From assembly GCA_025449115.1 (NCBI GenBank), contig JAHLKC010000097.1:1-64000 (forward strand): a DNA stretch of 64,000 nucleotides. The letters run 5' to 3'. Shown here one piece after another: positions 43,934 to 54,576 of the stretch (position 1 is its first letter; each line of letters starts with the position of its first letter). The stretch comes from Chytridium lagenaria (Eukaryota > Chytridiomycota > Chytridiomycetes > Chytridiales > Chytridiaceae). The notes below the pieces were generated by a model that was not told the origin of the DNA, searched no databases, and saw only the letters and a program-made list of their open reading frames with translations. The position numbers were made by a program, and so were the translations under genes.

Positions 43934-44430
43934 ATCTGTAGTTGTGTTTCTTGTTTACATATGTATTTTGTGGTGGTGATTGATGATGGTTGTGCGCATT
44001 CCTCCTATCCCCCTCCCCAACCCCGCATCCCCTCCTCTCCCTGTTTTCCTTTCTTTTCCCCAGTTCTCTCTCTCAACATCTCGTGTTTGTATTACAATAA
44101 ATTTATTCATAAAAGAAAATGAAACGAAACGACGGAATCGCTAATGTCCAGGATGAAACGCACACAACAGGCGCAGAAATGTAGGCAAACGAAATGAACA
44201 AGAAAAGAAAGAGCAGAAGCAAAAACCAGGTGCATATCAGAAGAAGAAAAAAAACAACGATTACAACGATAATACAACACAAAACAATAGAAACACGAAA
44301 AAAAAACGAAAGAAAAGTGTACGCTTATAGGGAAGAAGCCAGCTTAATCCCAACAAAAGAAAACAAAAAGCAAACAAAACGTTTACATTAGAACGTCGTT
44401 AATTAAAGAATCCAAAAATCAGCCTCAATC
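43934..44430. other. Intergenic region between converging genes
   Basis: No gene is visible. It is A-rich from about 44190. Confidence 0.6.
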
Positions 44431-44886
44431 TTAGAATTTAGCTGGTGCCGCCGTCTTAACAGATGCAGTCGATTTCGAAGACACCAACGCCACCGTTCTT
44501 GCAGCGCCCACCATTGACGATGCAGCACTAGTCCTAGCAGCACTCACACCAAACACCCTCTTTCCAGACGGGAAATCCGTACCACAGGCTTCAACGACGG
44601 TGACAAAAAACTCCTCTTCTCTAAGCTGAAGCGCCTCTTTCTCTGCGTCCGAGCATTGTTCAAAGCCTGCCGGTTCTTCTGCTGTTCCGTCGCAAAGGGA
44701 GCAGCTGGTGGATGTAGTGAATGCGGCTTGATAGGCGGCGAGATGGCAGGGGTATGGAGCGAGAAAGTTGCTGACGCTCGAGTAGACTCGGACACCGCAT
44801 GCGGCGGCGGGACCTGAGGGGATGGCTTGGGTGAGGGTGACGAGGACGGTGAAGAGGAGAGTGAGGATGTTGGTGATGGAAGGCAT
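44431..44886 (-). CDS. Small secreted cysteine-rich protein
   Basis: A single exon codes 151 aa. The ATG at 44886 opens a clear signal peptide ('MPSITNILTLLFTVLVTLTQ', cleavage likely after AIPSGPA). The mature part has six cysteines in about 75 residues (around 'AAACGV', 'PYPCHL', 'TSCSLCDG', 'EQCSD', 'EACGT'), allowing three disulfides. The Ala/Ser/Thr-rich tail has no hydrophobic end. The length and Cys content fit secreted effector-like or wall-associated proteins of fungi, but no family is recognised. A TATA box at 45032-45039 supports expression. Confidence 0.7.
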   Translation of the reverse strand: MPSITNILTLLFTVLVTLTQAIPSGPAAACGVRVYSSVSNFLAPYPCHLAAYQAAFTTSTSCSLCDGTAEEPAGFEQCSDAEKEALQLREEEFFVTVVEACGTDFPSGKRVFGVSAARTSAASSMVGAARTVALVSSKSTASVKTAAPAKF

Positions 44887-45710
44887 TGTTGGCACGTGGA
44901 TTTGTTTTTCGTAATGTTGAAAGGGTAGAATTGGAATGATGGTTGGTTTTTCTTTGAAAGAGCTGGTTTGGAAGGAATGTGGATGGTAGACGTGTTAATG
45001 GGTGAGGGAATTGCTATAAACATACCTTCTCTATTTATATGTCGACGGTAATGAGTGAACCCTGTTATTTACCCTGGTAAAGTGCAGTCAGCAAAAGGAG
45101 GGTCTTGAAGGAACCAAAGGGTTTTGAGCTGAACCCCTCTTTTTCCAATGTAATTTCCAAGTCGGATATAGCCATTTACGGACATTTTGAAATATTTTTG
45201 TTTTTTTCAATACAGAGTGTGATTGGAATTGTCATAATTAATAGGAATTGTCAGATATTGATAATAGTAGAATTAAAAAGGGCCAACGGGTGCTGACTTT
45301 AATAAACAAGGGGTTTTTATTAATTATGCATTATTTATTTAGGAGAGGGAGAGGGTCATAACTCAAACATGATTATCAAAGAATTGTCAAGTTTGACCAG
45401 ATAGAAAGTACTGATTTGAGTGAGGTTGAAAGTAGAAACAGAGAGTATAAACTGTAAAGTATTTAAATTGTCATTTCATTCAGACAAACATCACACCAAG
45501 TGTGTTTATTTATTTTGAATCAAACAAGACGACCAGAGCATCTTTCTACGCAAAAAACTATTTGCAAAAAATAACATAAAAGTAAAAAAATTCAACCATT
45601 TTACCAAGCTTTTCGTACAAGAAATCTCATCCGAAAACATATAAAAAAAAGAAAGCAAAAGAAAACCAACCACGATGAAAAAGGTATATCACAAACGATC
45701 GCCAGTCTTT
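44887..45710. other. Intergenic region
   Basis: No gene beyond the promoter noted above. It is AT-rich. Confidence 0.55.
45032..45039 (-). promoter_or_regulatory. TATA box of small secreted protein gene
   Basis: TATAAATA on the minus strand lies 146 bp before the ATG at 44886. Confidence 0.5.
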
Positions 45711-47438
45711 TCAGCCCCACTTAAACTCCACAAGACACTTGGTCTCCCACAACAAACTCTCACACTCATCCAACAGCGCACTCACAGCCGCCTGTCCCTC
45801 CGGCACTCCCGCACTCTTACTCTGCGGATTCAACCAAGCCAACAAATCCTCCTCCTGCACATCCACACCCCCAGTCCCTTCCTCATCTCCTCCTCACTCG
45901 CACTCTTCACCGCCGCAGCAACCACCGCAACAGGTCCCCTAAACAACCCCCTCACCCTCGTTCCCTCCACTTTCGCAATCGCAGCCGCAGCCTCATCCAT
46001 GGACGCACGGACTGCATCCGGCGTGTTGTTGGAGAGCGCGCGACGACGGATCGCGCGGATGCGGGAACGCCAGAGAATGAGGTCCTCGTAGGTGGCGAGG
46101 AGGGTTTCAGAGACGGGACGACAGATGGGATCAATGAGGGAGGTGATGAGAGCGTGGCATTGTTTGAGGAGATGGTGGAGACGGGCTTGGCCTTGCAGGA
46201 TGGCGGCTTCCGATGGGGAGAGGGAGTAGGCGTCCCCGTGTGGGATGAAGGTGCCGTCGTCAAGGTTACGACGGGATTCCACTGCCGAGAGGTCGTGTTG
46301 GATGTTGGCGAGGTGGGAGCTGAAGGTGGTTTGGTTTGAGCGGACGGTGGTGTTGGATTGGAGGGAGAGGAGACGGGTGCGAATGTCGAGGAGGGTGCGT
46401 TCATAGGGTTTCAAGGGGGAGGATGAGGGGACTTCGTCGAGGGCTGTGAGGAGTTCAGAGAGGATGTGTAGTTGAGGGCGAGGGAGACCGCCAGGTGGCG
46501 TGCCGGGTGGAGGGATGATGGAGGGGATGGCGTTGAAACGGCCAGTGGGGCCACGAGCAGAGTCGATGGCGTGGAGGCGTCAAGGATGGGGGAGAGGGAT
46601 TGGAGGGTGTATGGGAGGGGTTCGGATTCGTTGATGCGGTCCCCGACTGCGGTGAGGGATGCATCACGAAGAGCTTCGAGTTCATGAAGGATAGAGTTGA
46701 GTTCATGGTAGACGGGTTTCAGATGCTCCACGATGGTGTCATTTTCAGCGTTAGGAACGCAACGGGCACGGTGGCGCGGTTAAGCAACGTTGCAAGCACC
46801 GCCTGTCCACGAGGAATATGATCACCCTCTTGCACCGTTACGGGGCCTTGGGTCAAGGAACCTGATCTGTTGTTCCCAGGAGTGGCGTTGATGCTTCCTC
46901 GAGTTCCCTGAGACGAGTCTGAAGAGGCTCAATGTCACGCTGCTCCATTCCCAGACTCACGGAGAGCGTCGGCTGTACGGTGACGGAGACGAGGGAAACA
47001 TAGATGGGGTAGATGCTTTCATCCATGGCGGCGATTTTCCCCCAGATGTAGAAGAGGATCATCCAGATGCTGTCGAGAACGTCGTCGACACGGTTGCGTT
47101 GGACACCTTCCAACTCGTTTTCACGGATTTCGCGGAGGCGGTGCATGATCTATAACATTAAAAAAACCGTTAGTAAGTTGAAACCACGAGGATGCATGCA
47201 AAACATAAAAACTCACCAACGCCAACTCATTCGCTTTCGAATCGACATCCGCGAGCGTGATAGCCCCATGTGACGCCTTTCTCAAATGCTGAAGTCCATG
47301 ACGGTAGTCAAACAACTCTCTTAAAATCGGTTCTTCGACGGAAGGCACCTTTGAAGCTGCATGTTCATGCTCTGGGTGAGATTTCTTGATGGGTGCGGTG
47401 GCAGTTGAGACTGCCTCTGCGGCGGTGGGAGGGCTCAT
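45711..47438 (-). CDS. DUF2408-like fungal protein, frame broken
   Basis: Exon 1 is 47438-47217 and exon 2 begins at 47149. The protein starts 'MSPPTAAEAVSTATAPIKKS'. A helical core follows: 'REIRENELEGVQRNRVDDVL', 'DHIPRGQAVLATLLNRA', 'EHLKPVYHELNSILHELEAL', 'LSAVESRRNLDDGTFIPHGD', 'GQARLHHLLKQCHALITSL' and 'PVSETLLATYEDLILWRSRI'. The two similar blocks (G..P.GQA..LL, then V...L..iy.eL) match my memory of DUF2408, a fungal family of unknown function. Coding frame changes occur near 46860, 46740, 46555 and 45880. The last part reads 'EEDLLAWLNPQSKSAGVPEG' and stops at 45711-45713. It is probably a cytosolic all-helical protein. The family call rests on pattern memory only. Confidence 0.55.
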
Positions 47439-48060
47439 GATTGTAATGATGGTTTTTTTTTTTTAGTAGAAGACGAAAGGGGGGGTTTTTGTTCTTTGTG
47501 GAATGAGGGGGAAGCTTCACCACCTGTGATGGTTTTTATAGGGCTTTTGAGTGGGGAGGGTGAGAAGGTGGTTGTGAGAAGGGAGGCATCAAAGTTAGTC
47601 ACAAATTCATTATAGGGTTGGAATTGTCAGATTGCATGACAATTCATGCTGGTGTGATTTTGACTCATCCATCGTCACTACTTACTTTTGTTTTCATGAG
47701 CCTACAGAGCATCGCATATCGTCGCGTCGCGTTCCTGTCGCGTCGGTAACCAAAAGTGACAACGGTTTACCATAATTCCCATAAAAAATATTCCTGGTGC
47801 AAGCATCTTTATCATCCCCACCCTCACTCGCACGGAAAAAACCTGGACGTGGTTCCAAACAAAGTATAGCTGAATGTTCATCATGTATCCGTTTTCAGTA
47901 TCGTAAAAACCTATTTCTTTAGCAATTTACTGCAAATAATGGCGCGTAACACGATATACACAAAAAGAATGCTAGAAATTGGGGCTACGAACTCATTGGG
48001 AAGAGCTTTCCAATCAAATACGTGTGCAAAGCGGGGTTCAACGTTTTAACGTCATAAAAC
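47439..48060. other. Intergenic region
   Basis: No supported gene. It holds upstream DNA of the DUF2408-like gene, with a T-run at 47452-47463. Confidence 0.55.
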
Positions 48061-48402
48061 CTACGCAATTCCCATCACTTTCATAAACGCCTTCACCGCC
48101 TCAACGTTGACCTCTTCCACCGCATGTTCGTTAAAAAAAAAGGATTCAAATCCATTCCATCGGAATTGCACGCTGTACGTGGAGTGATTCTCGATCAAAG
48201 ACGCGCTCAATGTGATGATATCGGGTTCATTTGGATTGACAGCATACATTTATGGCACTTTGGCACCGTAGTTGAGAGCTTTTCGAACAACGGCGAAGTT
48301 TTTAGTGGAGATGGCTTGATGTGGAAGTTTAGGGCCGATGTCGCGATGCGCGATGAGAAGATTGAGGATCTTACTGTGGAGTGATGGTCGAGAATGCACC
48401 AT
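48061..48402 (-). CDS. Possible small protein with an internal in-frame TAA
   Basis: From an ATG at 48402 a 50-codon frame ('MVHSRPSLHSKILNLLIAHR') runs to a TAA at 48252-48250. In the same frame an ATG at 48249 opens 62 more codons ('MYAVNPNEPDIITLSASLIE') with a protein-like end ('EEVNVEAVKAFMKVMGIA'). Together they look like one protein of about 113 residues interrupted by a stop, or two tiny genes. I recognise no domain. Antisense reading is also open, so confidence is low. Confidence 0.3.
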
Positions 48403-48565
48403 TTTAATCAGAGAGCGCAGGAGATCAGTTTATGTACATGACAGTTCGTCAAAGTACTTTTAAATTCAAAAGGATTTTAAAGATAATAATAAAACACACG
48501 TTGATTACAATACCTTCTATTTATGCACATAATAATTAAAAAAAACACACCCACAAAAAAAAATA

Positions 48566-50003
48566 TTACACCATCCCTTTTCTCACCCCCTTCACCCTCC
48601 TCGGGAACGGTCCACCCGAGTGAGAAGGCGCTAAGATCCTATCAACCTCTACAATCTCGTCCCCTCTTAATCGCATCCCTTGTACAGGAGCAACCTCCTC
48701 CCCTACAACGGCTGCGAGTGATACCGCCTTTTTGGCAGGCTTTTGTGCGGGTTTCTTTGACGAGAGCTTCTCATTGGAATCGGCGATGGTTTGAGGTTCG
48801 TCGATTTTATTTTCAATGTCGGTGATGTCGCCATTATTTTCAGGAGCGGGAAGCGTTTTGGATGACTTTTGAGGTTCAAGGTTTGTTTTGCTGGGCTTTC
48901 TCAATCCAAAGCTTCCCATACGGATCTTGTTGAGTAACAGTTTGTAAGTTTTAACTTCATCATCAAATAGATATTTTCTAAATTACCTTCCACCTCGCAA
49001 TCCTCTTTTGAACCTTCTTCACGAGCGACTTCCAGAACTTTGTCAACGGTCCCTCCGAAACCGTCTTCACAGCATTAAACGGACGCGGACCCATCATCGG
49101 ACCCATCATCGGAAACATAAAGCCAGTAGGAAACCCAGGCAGCATCCACTGTGGTCTTCCAAACATTCTACCAACAACGCTTCGCGCCATCTGCATCATG
49201 TTCATGAACCTCGCGTGAGCTTGTTGAAGACGTTGACGGGATGCGGCGATGCGGAGTTTGGTACGGTTTTTGTGTTTTTTATCTTTATGGTCGTCATCGT
49301 CGTCGTCGTCGTCCTGTTTGTGGTGCTTCTTCTTTTTCTTCTTTCCTTTATCGTCGTCATCGTCATCATCATCCTTCTCCTTTTTCTCCTTCTTCTTTCC
49401 GTCGACCCAACTCGGCTTTATCAATTCTGCGTAGAGCACCGATGGCCGCCTCGCCGTTCCAGGTCGAAACTCAATAACCTCCACAAACCCAGTTTTCACC
49501 ACTTTCCCTCCCTTCTTCTTCTTCTTCTTCTCCTTCTCCTTCTCCTCCTCCTCCAAATCATCCAAATCATCCACCTCCGAATCCACTCCACTCGCCCTCC
49601 CCGCCGAAACATCCTGAACCGCCTCCGCAGCCATAACCGCCTCCGCCGCCGCATCCTCAGCAATAAGCGCCGCCATCGCTTCCGGTCTGAAAAACGCCTT
49701 TCGTGCATTCTTCTCAACAATCTCTTGGATATGGTTGATGCGATGACGGATGGCTTCAGTGTCCATCGTCCCGGGACCTCCAGCGAGGAGGTTAAAGTCG
49801 GGGCTTTGAAAGGGTATGAGTTTTTAAATCAGGTGGATGGAGGTTTACCCTGGATCATCGAGTATTGGAGCACCTGGTATTCTGAATGCAGCTGCTGCAC
49901 TGACTTTTCTGCCAAAGGGGGATGTTTTGAGGCCTCTGTAGCCGTAGGCGTCTACTAGCAGCAGCTGCGCCATGAAGATGGTGAGTGCGGCGATGATGCG
50001 CAT
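48566..50003 (-). CDS. Secreted protein with poly-Asp/poly-Lys tracts
   Basis: Exons are 50003-49849, 49803-48987 and 48925-48566 (1332 nt, 443 aa), intact with matching phases. The signal peptide is 'MRIIAALTIFMAQLLLVDAY'. The middle holds Glu/Lys runs, then 'KKEKKEKDDDDDDDDKGKKK' and a second Asp8 run ending in 'HKDKKHKNRTK' (about 49264-49400). A Met/Pro/Gly-rich patch ('PMMGPMMGP') and a basic amphipathic segment ('FWKSLVKKVQKRIARWK') follow, then a polar Lys/Glu tail. No known domain. Asp8/Lys alternation suggests binding of cations, polyanions or mineral; the secretory signal argues against a nucleolar role. An antisense open frame over the tracts is a by-product. Confidence 0.72.
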
Positions 50004-50499
50004 GGTTTGAGGTGGTATGAAGGGGAATAATGAGATGAGTAGGAAGGATGAACTGGTGAGTGAGAGGCCCCTCGAATAGGCTAGACGGACATCAACGATA
50101 TTCTTGCAATTTCTCAGAAGATCCAAAAATGTGTCTATCTTTCAGCTTCTGACAATTTTATTTTGAAGTCCAAGGGACGTAACGTTGGTGATATCAGTGG
50201 AGATGCTCTAAACAAAATTCCATAACTCTCCGGAAACTTTTCCAGCCTAACTAATAAGAATTTTACTTGTAACGAAAAAGGAAAAATAAAACTTCTCTGT
50301 TATTTATTAGTACTTAAAATGTTATGAAATCTAAACCGCACAATTTGATTAATGCAGAGGTCCAACTTGAAATACTTAAAATGAAATAAAAAAAACCAAC
50401 AAAAAACAAGTAATTCAAACAATGTGCAAACATAACAGTTTTGGAGTCAATCAAAAAATCCGTTTTCCTCTTCTTAACCAAGACTAGACATCCTTTCTT
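50004..50499. other. Intergenic region
   Basis: No gene is seen; AT-rich DNA between two minus-strand genes. Confidence 0.55.
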
Positions 50500-52260
50500 T
50501 CAAAACACGCTCGGCGTAAAGTCAGTCGCACCCAACTTCCACCATTCTTTTGCCACATACCCACGAAGCCTCAACTGCTCCTCCCTCATTTCCCTCCTAT
50601 CCGCCTTCCTCTTATTCTTTGCCTCAACCCTCTCCAAATGTTCCCTCCTCTCCTTTTGTTTAAAAGTCTCAACAATCTCGGCAACTTCTAATCCATTGAC
50701 TTCGTCTTCTGATGAATCGGGTTTAACATCTTCCGTATCTTCAGTCTTGATCTCGTCGCTATTCATCACGATTTTTTTAACTGCCTCAGGTGCCTCAAAC
50801 GCGCTGGCAACCATATAGACCTTCTCCTCTTCCTTTTTCTCAATCGTCTCGTCCCTCACATTATTCGAACGAGCTTCTTTCAGCAAGTTCCGGCCATCAA
50901 CTTCATCGTCGTTGTCATTCCGTATCGCCGGTGTAGAAACGTGTTTGAGCAAACTCTCACTATCCATATGTGCGCTGTTGGTTTTTGTAATGGCAATGAC
51001 AGGATGTTGAGAGACTTTAGGAGATTCGATAAAGGTTTCAGGTGGGTTAGTGAGTGCAGTCTCGAGTTTATTTGCACGACGTTGGGCACGCCTCCACTTG
51101 GAGTTTTGAGTCATAGGAGTTACGTTAATTACGGATTCGGTACGCAAACACGAGAGGGAACTGGTGGTCGTCTGTTCGATGGCCTCAGCTGTCTCCATAA
51201 CAGTGTCAACTGGTTTTCAAAGGCATAATTGAGGCATGGCTTGTGTGAACCTGAACGCTCGTTTGCATTGCAGAGTTTGTGACTCCATGACGCTCGATCT
51301 TCAACGTGGTGTCAGCTTTCGACGATAAAGCGCCAATACGAATGGTCATAGACTTTTTAGCGGGGTTCGCGAGAGGTTTCGTTGATCTGGGAGTGGGAGA
51401 ACGGAGTTGTGGCCAGGCGTTGGAGGGTGGATAAAATGTTGGAGTAGTAGGTGCTGGTCTCGTCATGGTTGAAGCTGAAGAAGACGGTAGTTGCTGAGAG
51501 GTCGTTTCCGTAGGTGGGGTCATCACAGCAGATGCGGGAATGGGAGGAGACGCTGATGCAGGTACTGAAGAAGGGACACGAGACTCTAAGCTTTGATCGA
51601 CGTAAGAAGGAAGAGGAGGTGGGGTGATCTTCAGTATCGTTGAGGCTATCCTCTTAAACTTTGGTTTCTGCGATCCCTTGAGCTCATCCTTCTTTTTCGT
51701 AGTAACGGTAGACCATTGCTCCTCTCGCTTACTGGGGCTACAGTTTGATGGCGTATCATTGTTTCGTTTGGCACCCTGCGTGGGTGTTGTGAGAGTGGGG
51801 CGTTTGATAACTGGATCAGCCAAAGGACGAGGCGCAGAGGATGTCGAAGTGTTGTTGGGCTGACTCCCTTGCTGCACCACATCAGCCATGGTTCTTCCGT
51901 ATACCATATTCTTTGGTGCCACCCAAACACCTCCATCACATCTCTGGAACTGTGTCAAACTCTATACAACATATTTAGCAGACAGTCAATACCTCCAACG
52001 TCGACGTCTCTCACCATTATCTGCTTTTTCTGAAGGTTCCGAGCTTTGGAAAGCGGCTTTGAAGGTTTCCAGTTTTCTATGTAATCCCAAACGTTGCGTT
52101 CGGCTTCAGAGGGCGGTGGAACAGCCGTCACCTCTCCCTCGTTGACAAAGATGATTTTTCTGGAGTTCTTTGAAGTTGTCAGTTGAGCGGAGTTGGAAAT
52201 GAGTACCTTTGATATCGGTAACGATGGTTGAGCTCTGTTGCGAGGCATAAGGGATCTCAT
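50500..52260 (-). CDS. Unknown protein with basic coiled-coil C-terminus, one frame break
   Basis: Exons are 52260-52015 and 51961-50500. The N-terminus 'MRSLMPRNRAQPSLPISKVL' leads to a more conserved-looking stretch ('ERNVWDYIENWKPSKPLSKA', 'VWVAPKNMVYGRTMADVVQQ'). Then come 230 residues of Ser/Pro/Thr-rich disorder with 'EEQWSTVTTKKK'. An acidic segment ('TEDTEDVKPDSSEDEVNGLE') and a highly charged helix ('KERREHLERVEAKNKRKADR') end in 'EWWKLGATDFTPSVF'. Removing one A from AAAA near 51217 joins the two frames ('MPLKPVDTVMETAEAIEQ'). Composition fits an RNA-associated or nuclear protein, but this is only inference. About 568 aa if joined. Confidence 0.6.
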
Positions 52261-52911
52261 GGTGGTAACGGTGAGCTCCTCTGATGGCTCTGTAGGAAAT
52301 GGGGGTGAAAGAAAAGAAGTATTGATGATTTACATAAAGATAACCTAGGAAAGATTGGCTTCCTCAATTATGGACTAGTCGGTTCTATTGGACGAAACAT
52401 TGATGATAGATACTCTGCTGAACGCGTCTTTGAAAACACGGACACGCAACAACTTCGGCGTGAGTAACTGATTCAAAAGAAGCTTTCACGGACAGGTATA
52501 GTGTGACTGATATCGTCGTTCAGAAAGGTAATTATCGTTATTATAATTCTTTTGTAATAAACAATATACCCTCGTTATCTATATGGGTCATGTCGGTCAA
52601 TGAGTCTGTAAACCCTACGACGTTGTTGGCGGCAAAAGTCATCTCGAAAAAAAGCATTATCATAACGAATTTTTGAAGTCTATATTTACGATCTAATTTT
52701 GTCTTATTGATAGCTTGGAACACACATAGACGAACTTTTTGTAAGAATAACAAAACAGGTAAAAGTTCAAAAATAAAACAAAAAATAAAATAAAAAAAAT
52801 AAAAAACATAAATATGCGTCTATTGTTCCTGAACCAAATAAAAAAACACAACTCAACCAAATTTAAAGTTTCTTCAAGTAAAACTTCTAAAAAGAGAAAG
52901 CACCTCCAGTT
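52261..52911. other. Intergenic region
   Basis: No supported gene; a 70-codon open frame here has no recognisable features. Confidence 0.5.
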
Positions 52912-54111
52912 TCATTTCGGCATATCAAAGTTCACAATTTTACCGGCGTGGAGCTGCGCGAGGGCTTCAACGTAGCTTTGACGATCGCCATTGGGGATAG
53001 GGCTAGAGGGGAATACTTGAAGCATGCGGAGTGAAGTGCACTCTTTTGTGAATTTATGAAGGTGTTTGATGGTGTCGACATCAAGAGGGATGAAGACGTC
53101 AATAATTTTGAGGGGGCGAGGATTGTGGGGTGCTAGATGTTTGCAAACAATCATGGGGTCAATGGATTTAGTATAGCTTGGACAATGTAACTTGAAAGAT
53201 ATCAACGATTCACATGTCGCGAGGATTTTAAAGGCTTTCTGCACGTGGAGGTAGGTCGTGGGCGCTTTAAACTCTAAAGAGAAAGCCGTCAACCTGTTGA
53301 ATAACCCTGCAGAAAAGTAGTCGTCCAGATTTTGGATTGAGTGGAGGTTTGGGCATTTGGGTGGGATTAATTTCAGCTCAGAGATGCACGGCGACGCATG
53401 GAACCGCGGAATAAGGTATGTGTTGTCTTGACGGATGGAAAGGGTCACAGTTTTGAGATGTCGCCATTGAGGATAGAGCGAGGAGAGCCGACGTTGCAGA
53501 TTAAATGACTTGAAGCTTGAAGGTACCTTAATATCAAGGGAGAGGCTCTCGAGATGTTTTTGGCGGTCCGCAAATTCCAGTGACGACCAAAACCCTTCAA
53601 CAGTGGCTGGGCGGTAGACAAGTGACAACGAGGTAAGCCATTTCCGACCTATAACGTCAAATAACAACGTCAAGTCTATGGTTTTGGCGACATGGGTAAC
53701 TTCGAGTGACGTGAGGACAGGTAGGGATGAAATGGCACATCCAACATCTGTAAGAGACTCTGAAGGCTTTATGTCAAGGACAGTTAGGTCGAGGCGGCGG
53801 AGACAGGCGAACGATGTCAATGTTTCCAGTGCCATCCACTTTGCACTGTGAATAGAGAGCTCTAGGGTTTCGATCGTCGCCGCAGCGGTGCCCATCAACA
53901 ACACGACTTCTTGTCCATTTTGGAGATCTTGGTCTAAATCAATGGCGATAGACAGGTCGTCACTTGTATGCATTGAGGCGTAGGACTTTAGGCGATTTGT
54001 GAGGGTTTTGAGCAGCTTGGGACGGTAGGATAAACACTCGTTGCAGCCGCTGTGGAAAGGCTTCAGGATACTGTCATCCGTAAAACGCTTGGGGAGGTAG
54101 TGGAAGTGCAT
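52912..54111 (-). CDS. LRR-like protein of unknown function
   Basis: A single-exon frame of 399 aa starts at 54111 ('MHFHYLPKRFTDDSILKPFH'). Leucine-spaced units appear throughout: 'TIETLELSIHSAKWMAL', 'CLRRLDLTVLDIKPS', 'VLTSLEVTHVAKTI', 'WLTSLSLVYRPATVE', 'HLESLSLDIKVPSS', 'HLKTVTLSIRQDN'. These resemble the irregular LRRs that follow F-boxes in fungi. An F-box is not clear. Upstream, an ATG at 54208 could add an N-terminus ('MTDAAVNRMSLLLPVS') if one T is removed from the T8 run near 54140. Such proteins often select targets for ubiquitin ligases, which is inference here. Confidence 0.6.
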   Translation of the reverse strand: MHFHYLPKRFTDDSILKPFHSGCNECLSYRPKLLKTLTNRLKSYASMHTSDDLSIAIDLDQDLQNGQEVVLLMGTAAATIETLELSIHSAKWMALETLTSFACLRRLDLTVLDIKPSESLTDVGCAISSLPVLTSLEVTHVAKTIDLTLLFDVIGRKWLTSLSLVYRPATVEGFWSSLEFADRQKHLESLSLDIKVPSSFKSFNLQRRLSSLYPQWRHLKTVTLSIRQDNTYLIPRFHASPCISELKLIPPKCPNLHSIQNLDDYFSAGLFNRLTAFSLEFKAPTTYLHVQKAFKILATCESLISFKLHCPSYTKSIDPMIVCKHLAPHNPRPLKIIDVFIPLDVDTIKHLHKFTKECTSLRMLQVFPSSPIPNGDRQSYVEALAQLHAGKIVNFDMPK

Positions 54112-54576
54112 CTTGTGAGGTAGAGAGAGGTTTGAGAAAAAAAATAGTGACCTTTCTGCGGCTGACAGGTAGAAGTAGTGACATACGATTTACGGCGGCA
54201 TCTGTCATTCTGAAATGAACTTGGTTGAATATAAAAAGAGACGATTAACAAACTGAAAGAAAATAGGTCAGTGCATCTTCAGCTTGAGCAAGTTGAAAAT
54301 ATGACCGCAATGAGAGGGAAAACAAGCTTAAAGAGAAAGAATGCAGTGAATGAAACCGAATGCAAAAACTCACCTAATAAAAACCCCCCAATCTGCCCAA
54401 AGCTTTATCAAATGTCCTCATCTTTTACCACATCATCTTGTAACTGCGCGTTAGCTCTTGACATCATTATCCAAATCGCCCATAATCAGTGGAAAACCCG
54501 TCATCCATCGAGCTGAATGAGTTTGCAAAAAAATTGAAATTCGCTGTCTTCAGGATCAGCTGAGACCGAGGAACAT
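54112..54576. other. Intergenic region between divergent genes
   Basis: No gene, except a possible N-terminal extension of the LRR-like gene to 54208. Confidence 0.5.

Noticed and set aside
49008..49958. Plus-strand open frame of 316 codons
   Set aside because: Antisense to the secreted Lys/Asp protein. The poly-Val/Leu stretches are the complement of its GAC and AAG runs.
52541..52753. Minus-strand 70-codon open frame
   Set aside because: AT-rich composition and no recognisable motif.
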